DNA from: Actinomycetota bacterium
GTDB lineage: Bacteria > Actinomycetota > Actinomycetes > Actinomycetales > Microbacteriaceae
DNA: 64,000 nt
Direction of reading: 5' to 3'
NCBI GenBank assembly: GCA_947449765.1
Contig: CANFSP010000006.1
Coordinates: 62,001-126,000, forward strand
Part shown: positions 8,119 to 16,268 of the stretch, piece after piece
Layout of the letters: every line of letters begins with the position of its first letter
Numbering within the stretch: the stretch's first letter is position 1
Position numbers and translations under genes: made by a program
Notes under the pieces: model-generated
The model's database searches: none
What the model saw: the letters and a program-made list of their open reading frames with translations, nothing else
What the model was told of the DNA's origin: nothing

Positions 8119-8332
8119 CTGGTTGAGTAGCGCTACCCGCGTCTCGCTGGTTGAGTAGCGCTACGCGCGTTTCGTTGGTTGAGTAGCGCGCAGCGCGTAT
8201 CGAAACCGCTTGCTGAGTAGCGCTACCCGCGTCTCGCTGGTTGAGTAGCGCGCAGCGCGTATCGAAACCGTTGGTTGATTAGCGCTACCCGCGTCTCGCT
8301 GGTTGAGTAGCGCGCAGCGCGTATCGAAACCG
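8119..8332. repeat. Seven-unit tiled intergenic repeat array of two alternating unit types
   Basis: The space between two convergent stop codons is filled without gaps by seven units. Short type A (28 bp) is at 8119-8146, 8147-8174, 8209-8236 and 8271-8298. Long type B (34 bp) is at 8175-8208, 8237-8270 and 8299-8332. All begin with a variant of TGGTTGAGTAGCG. Type A continues through the 10-bp palindrome GTAGCGCTAC to CCGCGTCTCG. Type B has CGCGCAGCGCG followed by TATCGAAACCG. Order is A A B A B A B. Single units like this recur between genes in Microbacteriaceae genomes as I know them. Possible roles are a two-way terminator or a REP-like selfish element. Confidence 0.9.
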
Positions 8333-8335
8333 TGA

Positions 8336-9571
8336 TTAGTGTGCGGGTTCGAGATCGGGGTCGCGGCGCAACGCCCGCATCCCCCCAAAAGAGGTGACGA
8401 TTGCGACAGCCACAATGGTTCCCCCGATAATCAGCATCGACATTGCCGGACTGGGGTTGATCGTTCCGACGAAAACCGATGTGGCGGCCGCGATGATGAA
8501 TTGAACAAGTCCCAGTAACCCCAGCGCGGTGCCAGAGGTTTTGCGCACATGAGTGAGTGCAAGGGATGTCACCGCGCCAAAACTGATTCCTAAGCTAAAA
8601 CAGATGATCAGGTAGATCGCGAAGATGCTGATGATGTTGAGCGAATTTGTTGCCACGGTGAATCCCAAAAACAGGATGCCGATCACCTGACCAAGCACGC
8701 TCCAGAACACGATGGCGACGCTACTGATGTGCTTGGCGAGCCATGCGGCGAAAATTCCTGCGAGAACAATGCCGGCTCCATTCACCGCAAACGCGAGGGC
8801 GGCGACCCATGCTGGAGCGGCAAGCTCAACCTGGATGGTCAGTGAGCAGGTCCCTAGGTAGACGAACATGAGTGCGTATGACGTGAAGTTAAAAACGGCG
8901 TACCAGGTGAAAACTTTGTTTCGCCACATCGCCCACATGTTTTTTAGCGTCGATCCCAAGCCAAGGGTGTGGCGCTTGTCGCGGGCGAGCGATTCGGGGA
9001 CAAAAGCCCAGACCGCTATCGTGCCAACCAGCGCGAAAGCGGCGAGCGCGACGAAGATGCCCCTCCAGCCAGCTATCGAGAGTAAGAGGACTCCACCAAC
9101 CGGACCAAAGATGGGTCCGACCATCACGATGCTGCTGAAGAACGAAAAGGCCCGAGTGGAGTCGCTTCCGCGCGTGAGGTCAGCAATCACGCCCCGGCCA
9201 GCCACCTGTACCGACGAAGCGGCCATCCCCATGAGCAGACAACACACGAAGAACCACACGACGTGAAATGACGCAGACGCGAGTGATGCTCCGAGGACCA
9301 TGAGCAGGCCGGTAAGAAGCAAGGGGCGTCGACGACCAAACCGGTCGGAGAGTGCACCAACAATAAAGGTGCCTATGGCCATGCCAATCGTGGTGCAGGC
9401 GAGCCCGAGTTGAACCGTTGCCGGGCTCGTGCCAAACGCGTCCGCCATGGATGGAAGTGCCGGCAGGTAGATGTCGATGGCCATGGGCCCGAGGATTCCG
9501 ATAAAGCCGAGCCAGAAGAGGGTCACGCCTCGCAGGCGCGGGGTCGAAGCGCCGCTGGCGGGTTTACTCAC
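8336..9571 (-). CDS. MFS transporter, Bcr/CflA-like (first copy)
   Basis: 411 residues with about 12 hydrophobic segments. The loop 2-3 motif GALSDRFGRRRPLL and the opening IGILGPMAIDIYLPALPSMADAFG are typical of the Bcr/CflA drug:proton antiporter group. It starts at GTG 9571 and overlaps the DUF2218 gene by 8 bases. As last gene of the LysR-led operon it probably moves the pathway substrate or exports a toxic intermediate; direction cannot be read from sequence. A close relative of equal length lies at 16269 on the other strand. Confidence 0.85.
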   Translation of the reverse strand: MSKPASGASTPRLRGVTLFWLGFIGILGPMAIDIYLPALPSMADAFGTSPATVQLGLACTTIGMAIGTFIVGALSDRFGRRRPLLLTGLLMVLGASLASASFHVVWFFVCCLLMGMAASSVQVAGRGVIADLTRGSDSTRAFSFFSSIVMVGPIFGPVGGVLLLSIAGWRGIFVALAAFALVGTIAVWAFVPESLARDKRHTLGLGSTLKNMWAMWRNKVFTWYAVFNFTSYALMFVYLGTCSLTIQVELAAPAWVAALAFAVNGAGIVLAGIFAAWLAKHISSVAIVFWSVLGQVIGILFLGFTVATNSLNIISIFAIYLIICFSLGISFGAVTSLALTHVRKTSGTALGLLGLVQFIIAAATSVFVGTINPSPAMSMLIIGGTIVAVAIVTSFGGMRALRRDPDLEPAH

Positions 9572-9890
9572 CTTCTGAGGCTAGTGGGGAATCGACCCAC
9601 TCAATTGTCACGTGGGGCAGCTTGGTTGTGAATTGGAGGAGATGTTTTCCTAGGACATTTTTGATGCGATCCAGCATCTCAGGTGTTTCTGCTTCTGCCG
9701 TGAGCTCAAGACGAGGGTGCTCCGCCGACTCGTGAGGCAGCACGTAGCCCAACCCGTCGCCAATGTGCAGCGCCCATCCGTTGTCGAGATCGTCGACCTG
9801 AACTCGATGCCCGATGTGCCCGGAGAGTTGTTTGCCGTATCGAGTGGGACGCTCAATGGCAACGAGTGCGCGACTAGTGAGGGATGCCAA
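9564..9890 (-). CDS. DUF2218-family small protein
   Basis: 108 residues from TTG 9890. The start overlaps the end of the SnoaL-like gene, arguing for translational coupling. Longer in-frame extensions would lie inside that gene and look non-homologous. The pattern (TSRALV...RYGKQLSGHIGHRV...DLDNGWALHIGDG...AETPEMLDRIKNVLGKHLLQF...VTIEWV) fits DUF2218. The biochemical role of that family is unknown to me. No metal-binding or redox motif stands out. Its position inside a catabolic operon suggests a minor or accessory role. Confidence 0.65.
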   Translation of the reverse strand: MASLTSRALVAIERPTRYGKQLSGHIGHRVQVDDLDNGWALHIGDGLGYVLPHESAEHPRLELTAEAETPEMLDRIKNVLGKHLLQFTTKLPHVTIEWVDSPLASEGE

Positions 9891-10308
9891 GGTCGTGCTT
9901 CTTTCCGTTGAGGTCGGTATGAACAAACGAGTTATATGCCACCAGAATGTCACGGAACAGACCGTCCTCGACCTCATACATGATGACACCGTTGAATTCG
10001 AAGGTTTCGCCCACCCTCACCGGACCAAAAAGCGACTCGGGTGCATCGTGCTTGGGGGTGAAGACGGTGTTCATCTGAATGGCGATGCGGTTTTCACTGC
10101 TCACAAACCTCGGGACGAAGAGTTTCTCGTTGAAATCTGGCCAGATGAGATCCCGGTAGTGGTGTTTCATGCCGTCGATGCCGTCAAACTCCAGGGTTCC
10201 GTTCTTCATGTGCATGAGGGGGTGCAGATACTCGTCGAATGCGGTGTCATCTTCGGCGTTGAATCGCGCGATATAGCTATCGAATTTCTCGTGAGAGTAG
10301 GTGGCCAT
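9874..10308 (-). CDS. SnoaL/NTF2-like fold protein
   Basis: 144 residues with the alpha+beta pattern of the SnoaL/NTF2-like superfamily: an N-terminal helix (SHEKFDSYIARFNAEDDTAFDEYL), then strands around VFTP, GETFEFNGVIMYEVEDGLFRDILVAYNSF. Members include small cyclases, isomerases, dehydratases and ring-hydroxylating dioxygenase beta subunits. There is no cofactor motif. An AGAGGT ribosome site precedes ATG 10308. Lying between SDR and DUF2218 genes, it may be an isomerase or hydratase step, but function is not assignable. Confidence 0.65.
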   Translation of the reverse strand: MATYSHEKFDSYIARFNAEDDTAFDEYLHPLMHMKNGTLEFDGIDGMKHHYRDLIWPDFNEKLFVPRFVSSENRIAIQMNTVFTPKHDAPESLFGPVRVGETFEFNGVIMYEVEDGLFRDILVAYNSFVHTDLNGKKHDLGIPH

Positions 10309-10320
10309 AGTGAACCTCTT

Positions 10321-11121
10321 CTAGTCGTTGATCACGGTTCCACCATCGACGACGATGGTTTCTCCTGACGTGAATGAGCCTGCGGGCGATGCTAAGTACA
10401 GGATTGTGCCGGCAATGTTGTCGACCGAGCCAAACCGACGGAGGGGCGTTTTTTCGCGCCGGCGCCTAGCCAATTCTTCGTTTGCGGTGATCGGGGCGGC
10501 AAACTCGGTGTCAATCACGCCAGGCGCAATCGCATTCGCCCTGATGTTTCGTGGGCCCCACTGCACGGCGAGGTTTCGCGCCACCTGCGCGTTGGCTGCT
10601 TTGGTGATGGCATAGAGTCCAATCGCCGAGTTACCGCGAACGCCAGCCAAGCTCGACATGATGGTCACGCTTCCACCGCCACCGGTAGCCATCAGCGGGC
10701 AGACGTGGCCGCAGAGTTCGACAACGCTGCGCACGTGAACCTGGTACATCGCATCGAGAGCTCTCAGTCCCGCGTCATCAGCGGCTTGCGGGTCACCCGG
10801 TTCGCCGATGGGGTCGATGGCCATTCCGGCGTTGCACACCAAAACGTCGATGCGAGCCTGCGAGCGAAAAATGTCAGCGACAAGCTCAGCTTGGGCCGGC
10901 GCATCCGTCACATCGAGAACTCGACCGGTGACGTTCAACCCCTCTGCCCGAAGTCGGCTCGCAACGCCACTCGGGTCCTCGTTCTCGAGCCCAGTCAAAA
11001 ACGTATGGGCTCCAGCTGAGGCGAGTGCACGTACTGTGGCAAGTCCAATTCCTCGAGTGGCTCCGGTGACGAGAGCCACCGAACCCTCCAGAGAAAAGAG
11101 ATCGTGCGCGTACGTGTTCAT
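10321..11121 (-). CDS. Short-chain dehydrogenase/reductase
   Basis: 266 residues, classical SDR with TGATRGIG near residue 19, CNAGMA, the Ser of IMSSLAGV and the catalytic Tyr/Lys pair in GLYAITKAANAQ. The C-terminus ends in the usual VVDGG strand. It follows the alpha/beta-hydrolase gene by 7 bases, so expression is coupled. Together with the second SDR of the operon it probably interconverts alcohol and ketone groups of the substrate side chain or ring. FabG-like function in fatty-acid synthesis is unlikely in this context. Confidence 0.82.
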   Translation of the reverse strand: MNTYAHDLFSLEGSVALVTGATRGIGLATVRALASAGAHTFLTGLENEDPSGVASRLRAEGLNVTGRVLDVTDAPAQAELVADIFRSQARIDVLVCNAGMAIDPIGEPGDPQAADDAGLRALDAMYQVHVRSVVELCGHVCPLMATGGGGSVTIMSSLAGVRGNSAIGLYAITKAANAQVARNLAVQWGPRNIRANAIAPGVIDTEFAAPITANEELARRRREKTPLRRFGSVDNIAGTILYLASPAGSFTSGETIVVDGGTVIND

Positions 11122-11128
11122 GTGGAAA

Positions 11129-12286
11129 TTAGCTTATTTCGGCAAACGTCTCGGCCACCCAGTCGGCGATGTAGCCGGAGACGTAAGGCATGTGGTCGAT
11201 GCTGATGTGTTCGGTGCCGCCCTCAGGCTCGTCAAAGATGCGCAGCTCACGTTTGGGGCTGTTGACCGCGGCGTCATACGACTGCTGAGCGTACTTGACA
11301 TTGATCTGACGATCGTTTGCCCCGTGCGTGATGAGGAAGGGAACCGTGATTTGCTCGACAACTCCATTGAGGTGCATGTCTTTTGTGACGTCCATGAAAT
11401 CGTCGATGTTGTCGACGCCCCAGACCCAGAACACGTGATCCCAATAGTGAGGCACCGGGTTTTCACCCTCCCGATTTCGGCGACCCTGCTGAACCTCGGC
11501 CCAGTTGTGGTTTGCGCCCCACGCTACGGCGAGTGTGACGCGTTTTTCGAACGCCGCAGTGCGCGGCGCGTAGTAGCCGCCGAGAGACCAGCCGACCACG
11601 CCGACCCGGTTGGCGGCCAGCTCTGGTTGGCGTTCCACCCAATCGATGGTGGGGGAGATGAAGGCCTCCGTATCGATTCGCGCCTTGATGTTTCGCAGTC
11701 TCAGTGCCTCTCCGGTGCCCCCGTGGTCAACCATGATGGTCGAGATTCCGCGTCGAGCAAGCATCTGCGGGAAGCCCGAGTAGTACATCATCTCCTTGGT
11801 CGAGTCGAGACCGTTGAGTTGAATGACGACCGGGGTGGGCTTGCCATCGAGGCTCTCGGCTCGGTAATAGTAGGCGGGTAGATGAGTCCCCTCATAGGGA
11901 ATGTCAATCTTGGTCAGCGGAATCCCGCTGAGCTCAACGTGCTTGAGAAGCAGATCGATGCTCTGCTGATATGCAGCGTTGCGCCCCGCCCACTTGGGCG
12001 ACTGCAGGCGTTCAGCCTGTGACACGTACAAGCTTGAGCGGTAGAACTTGTCTCCCGCGCCAATAAGTCGTCCGCGCTTTTCGTCATCCTCGGCGGATGC
12101 GATGAGGCGGTCGGCTACTGCCTTCCAGGCGGCGTAAAGTTCTTCGGTGCCAGCATCATCACCATTCTGTGATGCTTCGAGCACGGGTCGGCAGGCACGG
12201 TCCACCTCATCGATGAGTCCACCGTTGTTCAGCGTTGCCACTACCGCCAAGCTCCACACGTAGTTTGTGGGGAAATACATGAACAT
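11129..12286 (-). CDS. Alpha/beta hydrolase resembling 2,6-dihydroxypseudooxynicotine hydrolase
   Basis: 385 residues: a helical N-terminal cap (about residues 1-125), then an alpha/beta hydrolase core. Predicted triad: Ser234 in GWSLGG, Asp325 (HGANDRQI) and His360 or His365. The cap, length and motif spacing fit the DHPON hydrolase/FrsA-like group, whose characterised members include C-C bond hydrolases acting on acyl-hydroxypyridines and acyl-naphthols. The inferred role is removal of an acyl side chain from a hydroxylated ring. The same operon encodes a class A flavin hydroxylase, the partner such an enzyme would need. A plain esterase is the main alternative. Confidence 0.72.
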   Translation of the reverse strand: MFMYFPTNYVWSLAVVATLNNGGLIDEVDRACRPVLEASQNGDDAGTEELYAAWKAVADRLIASAEDDEKRGRLIGAGDKFYRSSLYVSQAERLQSPKWAGRNAAYQQSIDLLLKHVELSGIPLTKIDIPYEGTHLPAYYYRAESLDGKPTPVVIQLNGLDSTKEMMYYSGFPQMLARRGISTIMVDHGGTGEALRLRNIKARIDTEAFISPTIDWVERQPELAANRVGVVGWSLGGYYAPRTAAFEKRVTLAVAWGANHNWAEVQQGRRNREGENPVPHYWDHVFWVWGVDNIDDFMDVTKDMHLNGVVEQITVPFLITHGANDRQINVKYAQQSYDAAVNSPKRELRIFDEPEGGTEHISIDHMPYVSGYIADWVAETFAEIS

Positions 12287-12295
12287 GAGGAATCC

Positions 12296-13114
12296 TTACT
12301 TCGTCTGTTGTGAGGCTTTGATGATGTCGGACATGTACTTAACGCCGGCTGACGAGGTAAATCCGCCGTCGACGGGAATCTCGGCGCCATTGACATAGGC
12401 TGCGCTATCACTGAGTAGGAATGCGACTACGGCAGCAACTTCTTCCGGTTGACCTGTGCGCTCAAGCGGGGTCAACGCGAGTTGCGCATCCGTCATTATT
12501 GCCGGAGCTGCCGCCATCATTTCGGTTTCGATGTACCCGGGGTGCACGATGTTTGTCCGAATGCCTCGCGGTCCAAATTCGGTAGCCGTGACATGGGTGA
12601 GTCCGCGGAGGGCCCACTTGCTTGCCGTGTAAGCCACGGTGTGGTGTGCGTTGAGTCCGGCTGATGAGCCAATGTTGACGATGGATGCGCCTGCCCGCAT
12701 GAGCGGCGAAATCGCCTGGATGCCAAGCATTGCGCCGGTGAGGTTGATGGCAATGACCCTGTCCCAATCGGCGCGGGCAATCTCGCCGATGCGACCGCGG
12801 AATGGAATGCCGGCGTTGTTGACAAGGCCGTGGACCTCGGTGAACTCTTTCTGCAGCAGGGCGGCGAGGGCTGACCACTCGGCTTCATTGGTGACATCGA
12901 GCGCGGCGTAGTGCAGTTCACCTGAAAGTGTGGAAGCGGCCTCGGTGAGGGCAGGCGGGCACTCTTCCGCCAAATCTGTGGCTATGACCTGCGCGCCGGA
13001 CGCGAGCAACACGAGCGCTTCAGCAAAGCCCTGACCTCGCGCCGCACCCGTGACGACGACAGTCTTGCCGGTCAGACCGGGCAGCTCGAGCGGTGTGGGT
13101 TGGATGGTGGCCAC
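12296..13114 (-). CDS. Short-chain dehydrogenase/reductase
   Basis: 272 residues from GTG 13114, which directly follows the stop codon of the VOC gene. It carries TGAARGQG for the dinucleotide, VNNAGIP, Ser in NIGSSAGL and Tyr/Lys in AYTASKWALRG. Asp in VIATDLAEE suggests NAD(H). A short Lys/Gln-rich C-terminal tail follows the substrate loop. It belongs with 3-alpha-hydroxysteroid/cyclohexanol-type SDRs by general look, but the substrate is unknown. Tight packing with its neighbours shows it is part of the LysR-led operon. Confidence 0.82.
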   Translation of the reverse strand: MATIQPTPLELPGLTGKTVVVTGAARGQGFAEALVLLASGAQVIATDLAEECPPALTEAASTLSGELHYAALDVTNEAEWSALAALLQKEFTEVHGLVNNAGIPFRGRIGEIARADWDRVIAINLTGAMLGIQAISPLMRAGASIVNIGSSAGLNAHHTVAYTASKWALRGLTHVTATEFGPRGIRTNIVHPGYIETEMMAAAPAIMTDAQLALTPLERTGQPEEVAAVVAFLLSDSAAYVNGAEIPVDGGFTSSAGVKYMSDIIKASQQTK

Positions 13115-13537
13115 TTAGATCACCGGCGTCTTTCGATCGTGGAATTCGATGAGGTTGCCCTCTGGGTCGCGTACCCAGGCGAACCGCACTCCCGGTTCAG
13201 GTGAATCCTGTGGCGCCATGGCGCTCTCTGCGCCAGCCTCCGTGAGCCGTGCGTAGAACTCATCGACATCGTCGACCCTCAGACAGATGTGCCCGTAGCC
13301 GCGAGTGAGCGCGGCAACTGCGGGGTTGGGCGCATCCATGCCGGCGTGATTGTCGGGGCGATGAACTAACTCGATGGCGATGCCTTTGCCATCGATGAGA
13401 AAAATTCCCGTCATCTCTATTGGTGGCACGCTGAAGGGGTGGGTGCGTCGCAAGCCCAAAGCGTGTTCGTACCACGCAGCCTGAGCATCAAGATCGGCCA
13501 CGTTCAGTCCAACGTGATCAAAGTGAATCGACTGCAT
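13115..13537 (-). CDS. VOC-superfamily (glyoxalase-like) protein
   Basis: 140 residues, a single VOC metal-site module. His8 (IHFDHVGLNV), a Glu in the middle (AIELVHRP), His in RGYGHICLRV and Glu near the end (GNLIEFHD) could build the metal site. Single-module VOC proteins include glyoxalase I, methylmalonyl-CoA epimerase, lactoylglutathione lyase relatives and small ring-opening enzymes. The start ATG overlaps the cupin stop codon (TGATG). Its role in the operon is probably isomerisation or epimerisation of an intermediate. Confidence 0.72.
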   Translation of the reverse strand: MQSIHFDHVGLNVADLDAQAAWYEHALGLRRTHPFSVPPIEMTGIFLIDGKGIAIELVHRPDNHAGMDAPNPAVAALTRGYGHICLRVDDVDEFYARLTEAGAESAMAPQDSPEPGVRFAWVRDPEGNLIEFHDRKTPVI

Positions 13538-14094
13538 CAGTCGTGCGGTCCGTCATGCATGAGGGTGTTCTGGATCTCTGGTGGCAACACATCGAGCAAG
13601 TCCTGGGTGAAGCGTCCGTCGACCAAGATGAAGGCCACGCGAGCGACCTTGTCGCTGCGGTTGGCCCATGCGTGGTCGGTGCCTCGCTGAACGACAACAT
13701 CCCCGGCTTTCAGCAGTACCTCGCTGTCGTCGAGCACGAGATAAATCTCGCCCTCGAGCACTATGCCGTAGTCGATCGACTCTGTGCGGTGAATCGGCGA
13801 CTGGTTACCGAGCTCATTGATGAAGCCGGGGAAGAATTCGTTGATGCGGATTTTGGTTCCATTGACGGGCGGGGGAACCCGGAGGGTACGCTCCGTGGGT
13901 TCGTCCACTTCCACCCGCGATACAGGAGCCGGTGCGCCTTCAGTGTTCCAGATCTCATAAAAACCGACGCCGTCTTGCGGCATGACGCGGTGAACGGGAA
14001 CGGTGCCGTCAGAAACGACGATTGAGACGCCGTTTTCATCGTGTCCGGTGACGACGCGACGGGGCACGTTTGAGGTGAGGTGGTCTACTGTCAT
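13537..14094 (-). CDS. Cupin-domain protein
   Basis: 185 residues from ATG 14094; the open frame continues upstream into the monooxygenase gene but the extension is not cupin-like. Residues ~105-150 form one cupin barrel: HRTESIDYGIVLEGEIYLVLDDSEVLLKAG... then DHAWAN. The first motif has one His and Glu/Asp in place of the full HxH set, and a His follows in the second motif, so metal binding is possible but not certain. Related proteins are often annotated as cupins of unknown role next to aromatic oxygenases. Confidence 0.75.
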   Translation of the reverse strand: MTVDHLTSNVPRRVVTGHDENGVSIVVSDGTVPVHRVMPQDGVGFYEIWNTEGAPAPVSRVEVDEPTERTLRVPPPVNGTKIRINEFFPGFINELGNQSPIHRTESIDYGIVLEGEIYLVLDDSEVLLKAGDVVVQRGTDHAWANRSDKVARVAFILVDGRFTQDLLDVLPPEIQNTLMHDGPHD

Positions 14095-14102
14095 GGTCGA
14101 TC

Positions 14103-15227
14103 CTAGAAGGCGGGTGCGGTGAGTGCGCCCATGGCCTGCCCCATGAGCATGCCGGGGTTCGCGCCGGGCGTCTCCGGGTGAATTTCCCACTCGACTAGCT
14201 GAAGTGACGCATCCACCACAATTTTGACCCGCTCTTTGCGCACCCGAGTAAATTCGGTCAGGAGTTGCTCCATGTCGCCCTCGCGGGTGATGTAGTCGAC
14301 CAAAACGAAGGCGTCTTCCGAGCACTGAGCGGCACCTTGGGCGATGAGCGGGGGAACCGCGTGAACTGCATCCCCGATGGCAATGACGCGACCCTTGTGC
14401 CAGGGCTCATCATCGATGAAGAGCCATTCGATTGGCTGGAAGTTCATGTAGTCATCTTCGCGAATGTTGTCGCGGATGAAATCGAAGTGACCGTGGTAGC
14501 TCGCGAGGAGTCGCTTCATCTCTTGAGCGTCACTCAGACCGTTGTCGGGTCGCTCTGGTTTAGTGAGCACATAGGCATAGCAGAGGTCCTGTGAGATCGG
14601 CGTGTAGCCTGCCTTGTACTCATCGCCGAAATAGCACACGGCCGAGCAGGTCATGTCCGGCGTGCGCTTGGTTACGACTCGCCAGATTCCCAAGCCGGAC
14701 TGCTTCTTGTCGTGCTTGCTTCCGAGGAGTGCTCGCGTTTTTGACTTGATGCCATCCGCGGCGATTACGAGATCGAAATTCTCGACCGCGCCATTGTTGA
14801 AAGTGACATCCACCGAGTCGGCTTTGTTCTCGAATTTTTCCATGGATGTGCCGAGCCGAACCTCCACACCCAAATCGTGAATCATGTCGACGAGAACCGT
14901 TTGGAGGTCGGAGCGAAGGGCCCCCATCGTCGACGGCAAGTCGGGGCCACCCATTTTTGGAGCATCCATGGCGTTGATAACGCTGCCATCAGCGTGAAAC
15001 AGGATGAGGTTGTCGAAACCGAGTCCGTGTTCGAGCATTCGGTCGAGGGCTCCAATTTGCTGGAATACGCGCAAGGCATTTCCTTGAACCGTGATTCCGT
15101 GACCCACACCAAACCACTGCGGGGAGATCTCGACCAGAGTGACCTTGACGCCTTTCTGAGCTAGCGCCACAGCGGCAACAGTTCCGCTGATTCCTCCGCC
15201 CACCACGAGCACATTCTTGACAGTCAT
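14103..15227 (-). CDS. Class A FAD-dependent aromatic monooxygenase
   Basis: 374 residues. FAD-binding GGGISG is at residues 10-15, the NAD(P)H/FAD DG motif is in IAADGIKSKTRALL, and the GD motif is in IAIGDAVHAVPPLIAQGAA. This is the para-hydroxybenzoate/salicylate hydroxylase layout: NAD(P)H and O2 are used to hydroxylate an activated ring, sometimes with loss of a substituent. The family also covers hydroxypyridine and hydroxynicotinate monooxygenases. An AGGAG site precedes ATG 15227. It is the first structural gene behind the LysR gene, with a candidate operator 84 bases upstream of its start. Confidence 0.88.
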   Translation of the reverse strand: MTVKNVLVVGGGISGTVAAVALAQKGVKVTLVEISPQWFGVGHGITVQGNALRVFQQIGALDRMLEHGLGFDNLILFHADGSVINAMDAPKMGGPDLPSTMGALRSDLQTVLVDMIHDLGVEVRLGTSMEKFENKADSVDVTFNNGAVENFDLVIAADGIKSKTRALLGSKHDKKQSGLGIWRVVTKRTPDMTCSAVCYFGDEYKAGYTPISQDLCYAYVLTKPERPDNGLSDAQEMKRLLASYHGHFDFIRDNIREDDYMNFQPIEWLFIDDEPWHKGRVIAIGDAVHAVPPLIAQGAAQCSEDAFVLVDYITREGDMEQLLTEFTRVRKERVKIVVDASLQLVEWEIHPETPGANPGMLMGQAMGALTAPAF

Positions 15228-15310
15228 GATCGGTCAACTCCTCTGTCGGGAACAATACGACTGTCTGCCACGCTAACGCGTGTCTTCTCGCTGTGACAGG
15301 TGGTGAGCCT

Positions 15311-15323
15311 GATAACAACTATC
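15311..15323 (-). promoter_or_regulatory. Candidate LysR-type operator upstream of the monooxygenase gene
   Basis: GATA-N5-TATC forms a perfect inverted repeat in the 112-base gap between the LysR stop and the monooxygenase start. LysR regulators often bind interrupted dyads of this length. It is the clearest dyad in this gap. Assignment to the adjacent regulator is inference. Confidence 0.35.
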
Positions 15324-15339
15324 TGACCTCAACGAGGCG

Positions 15340-16230
15340 TCAGTTACTGCGGAGAATTTCGCGAAGCCACACGTGGGCGGGGTCGCTGTTATGGCTGGTG
15401 TGCCAAAAAAGCGTTTCACGAATCTCGACGCGCCCGAATGGTGCCTCGCACTGTACGACACCAGAAATGGGGGAGAGGCGTGTGGCAAGGCGGCGCGGGA
15501 GAACGCCCACCAGGTTGGTTCCTGCGACAACAGAGTGCAGCGGCAAGAAGCTGGAGGTCGTGACGTGTGCGGGACGATCAAAGCCCAGCTCGCGCATCCT
15601 TCGCTCGGCGGGGGTGAGGTGCGCTTGACCAAAGTAGCTCACTGCTTGAGGCAGATTAGTGAATGCTTCCCAACTCAGTCCGTCATCCTGGAGGGCGGTG
15701 TTACCCGCGTCGAGGATACAGACGTAATCGTCGATAAAGAGTTCACTGTGTTCACCGTCGATGCCGATACCGGGCACGGCAACCACGAAATCGTGGCTGA
15801 GCATATCTCTGTGGCTGTCAGTCGGATTCACCGGAAGGTGAGAAAACTCAATGCGAATATTGGGCGCGAGAGTGAGAGCCTGCGTAATCTTCGGAGCCAG
15901 CTCAAGCGCTGCGTAGTCTGAGGCCATGATCGTGAACACGCGTGTGCTCGTGGCGGGTTCGAAAGGCCCGCCACTTCCCAGAGCTCGCTCGATGAGCGGA
16001 ATCGTGAGCTGAACTTGGGGGAGTATCTGCCTCGCGAGAGGGGTCAACTGATAGTCGCGACCAACCCGAATGAGGAGCTCGTCGCTGAACTGTATTCGCA
16101 ATTTTGCCAAGGCAGAGCTCATCGACGATTGACCCATGCCGATTCGTTCACCTGCGCGTGACACATTCTCTTCTTCGAGAAGCGCGCGCAGGGCAACCAG
16201 CAGATTGAGGTCATTCCCGGCAAAACCCAT
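15340..16230 (-). CDS. LysR-family transcriptional regulator
   Basis: 296 residues. The N-terminal winged helix covers residues ~6-65 (LNLLVALRALLEEENVSRAGERIGMGQSSMSSALAKLR), followed by the linker helix and a two-lobe effector domain. It looks like the NodD/NahR/SyrM side of the family, whose members sense aromatic effectors. It is divergent from the MFS gene by 38 bases and lies upstream of the monooxygenase operon in the same direction, so it may control both. The effector is probably the pathway substrate or an early product. Confidence 0.9.
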   Translation of the reverse strand: MGFAGNDLNLLVALRALLEEENVSRAGERIGMGQSSMSSALAKLRIQFSDELLIRVGRDYQLTPLARQILPQVQLTIPLIERALGSGGPFEPATSTRVFTIMASDYAALELAPKITQALTLAPNIRIEFSHLPVNPTDSHRDMLSHDFVVAVPGIGIDGEHSELFIDDYVCILDAGNTALQDDGLSWEAFTNLPQAVSYFGQAHLTPAERRMRELGFDRPAHVTTSSFLPLHSVVAGTNLVGVLPRRLATRLSPISGVVQCEAPFGRVEIRETLFWHTSHNSDPAHVWLREILRSN

Positions 16231-16268
16231 GTGGCAAGCGTAACAATGCCCTAATGTATGATGTTTTT

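Noticed and set aside
8119-8332. CRISPR array
   Set aside because: Units abut each other without unique spacers and no cas gene is near.
13537-14325. Longer cupin reading frame starting at 14325
   Set aside because: The extension runs into the monooxygenase gene and is Arg/Gly-rich, not cupin-like; the ATG at 14094 fits.
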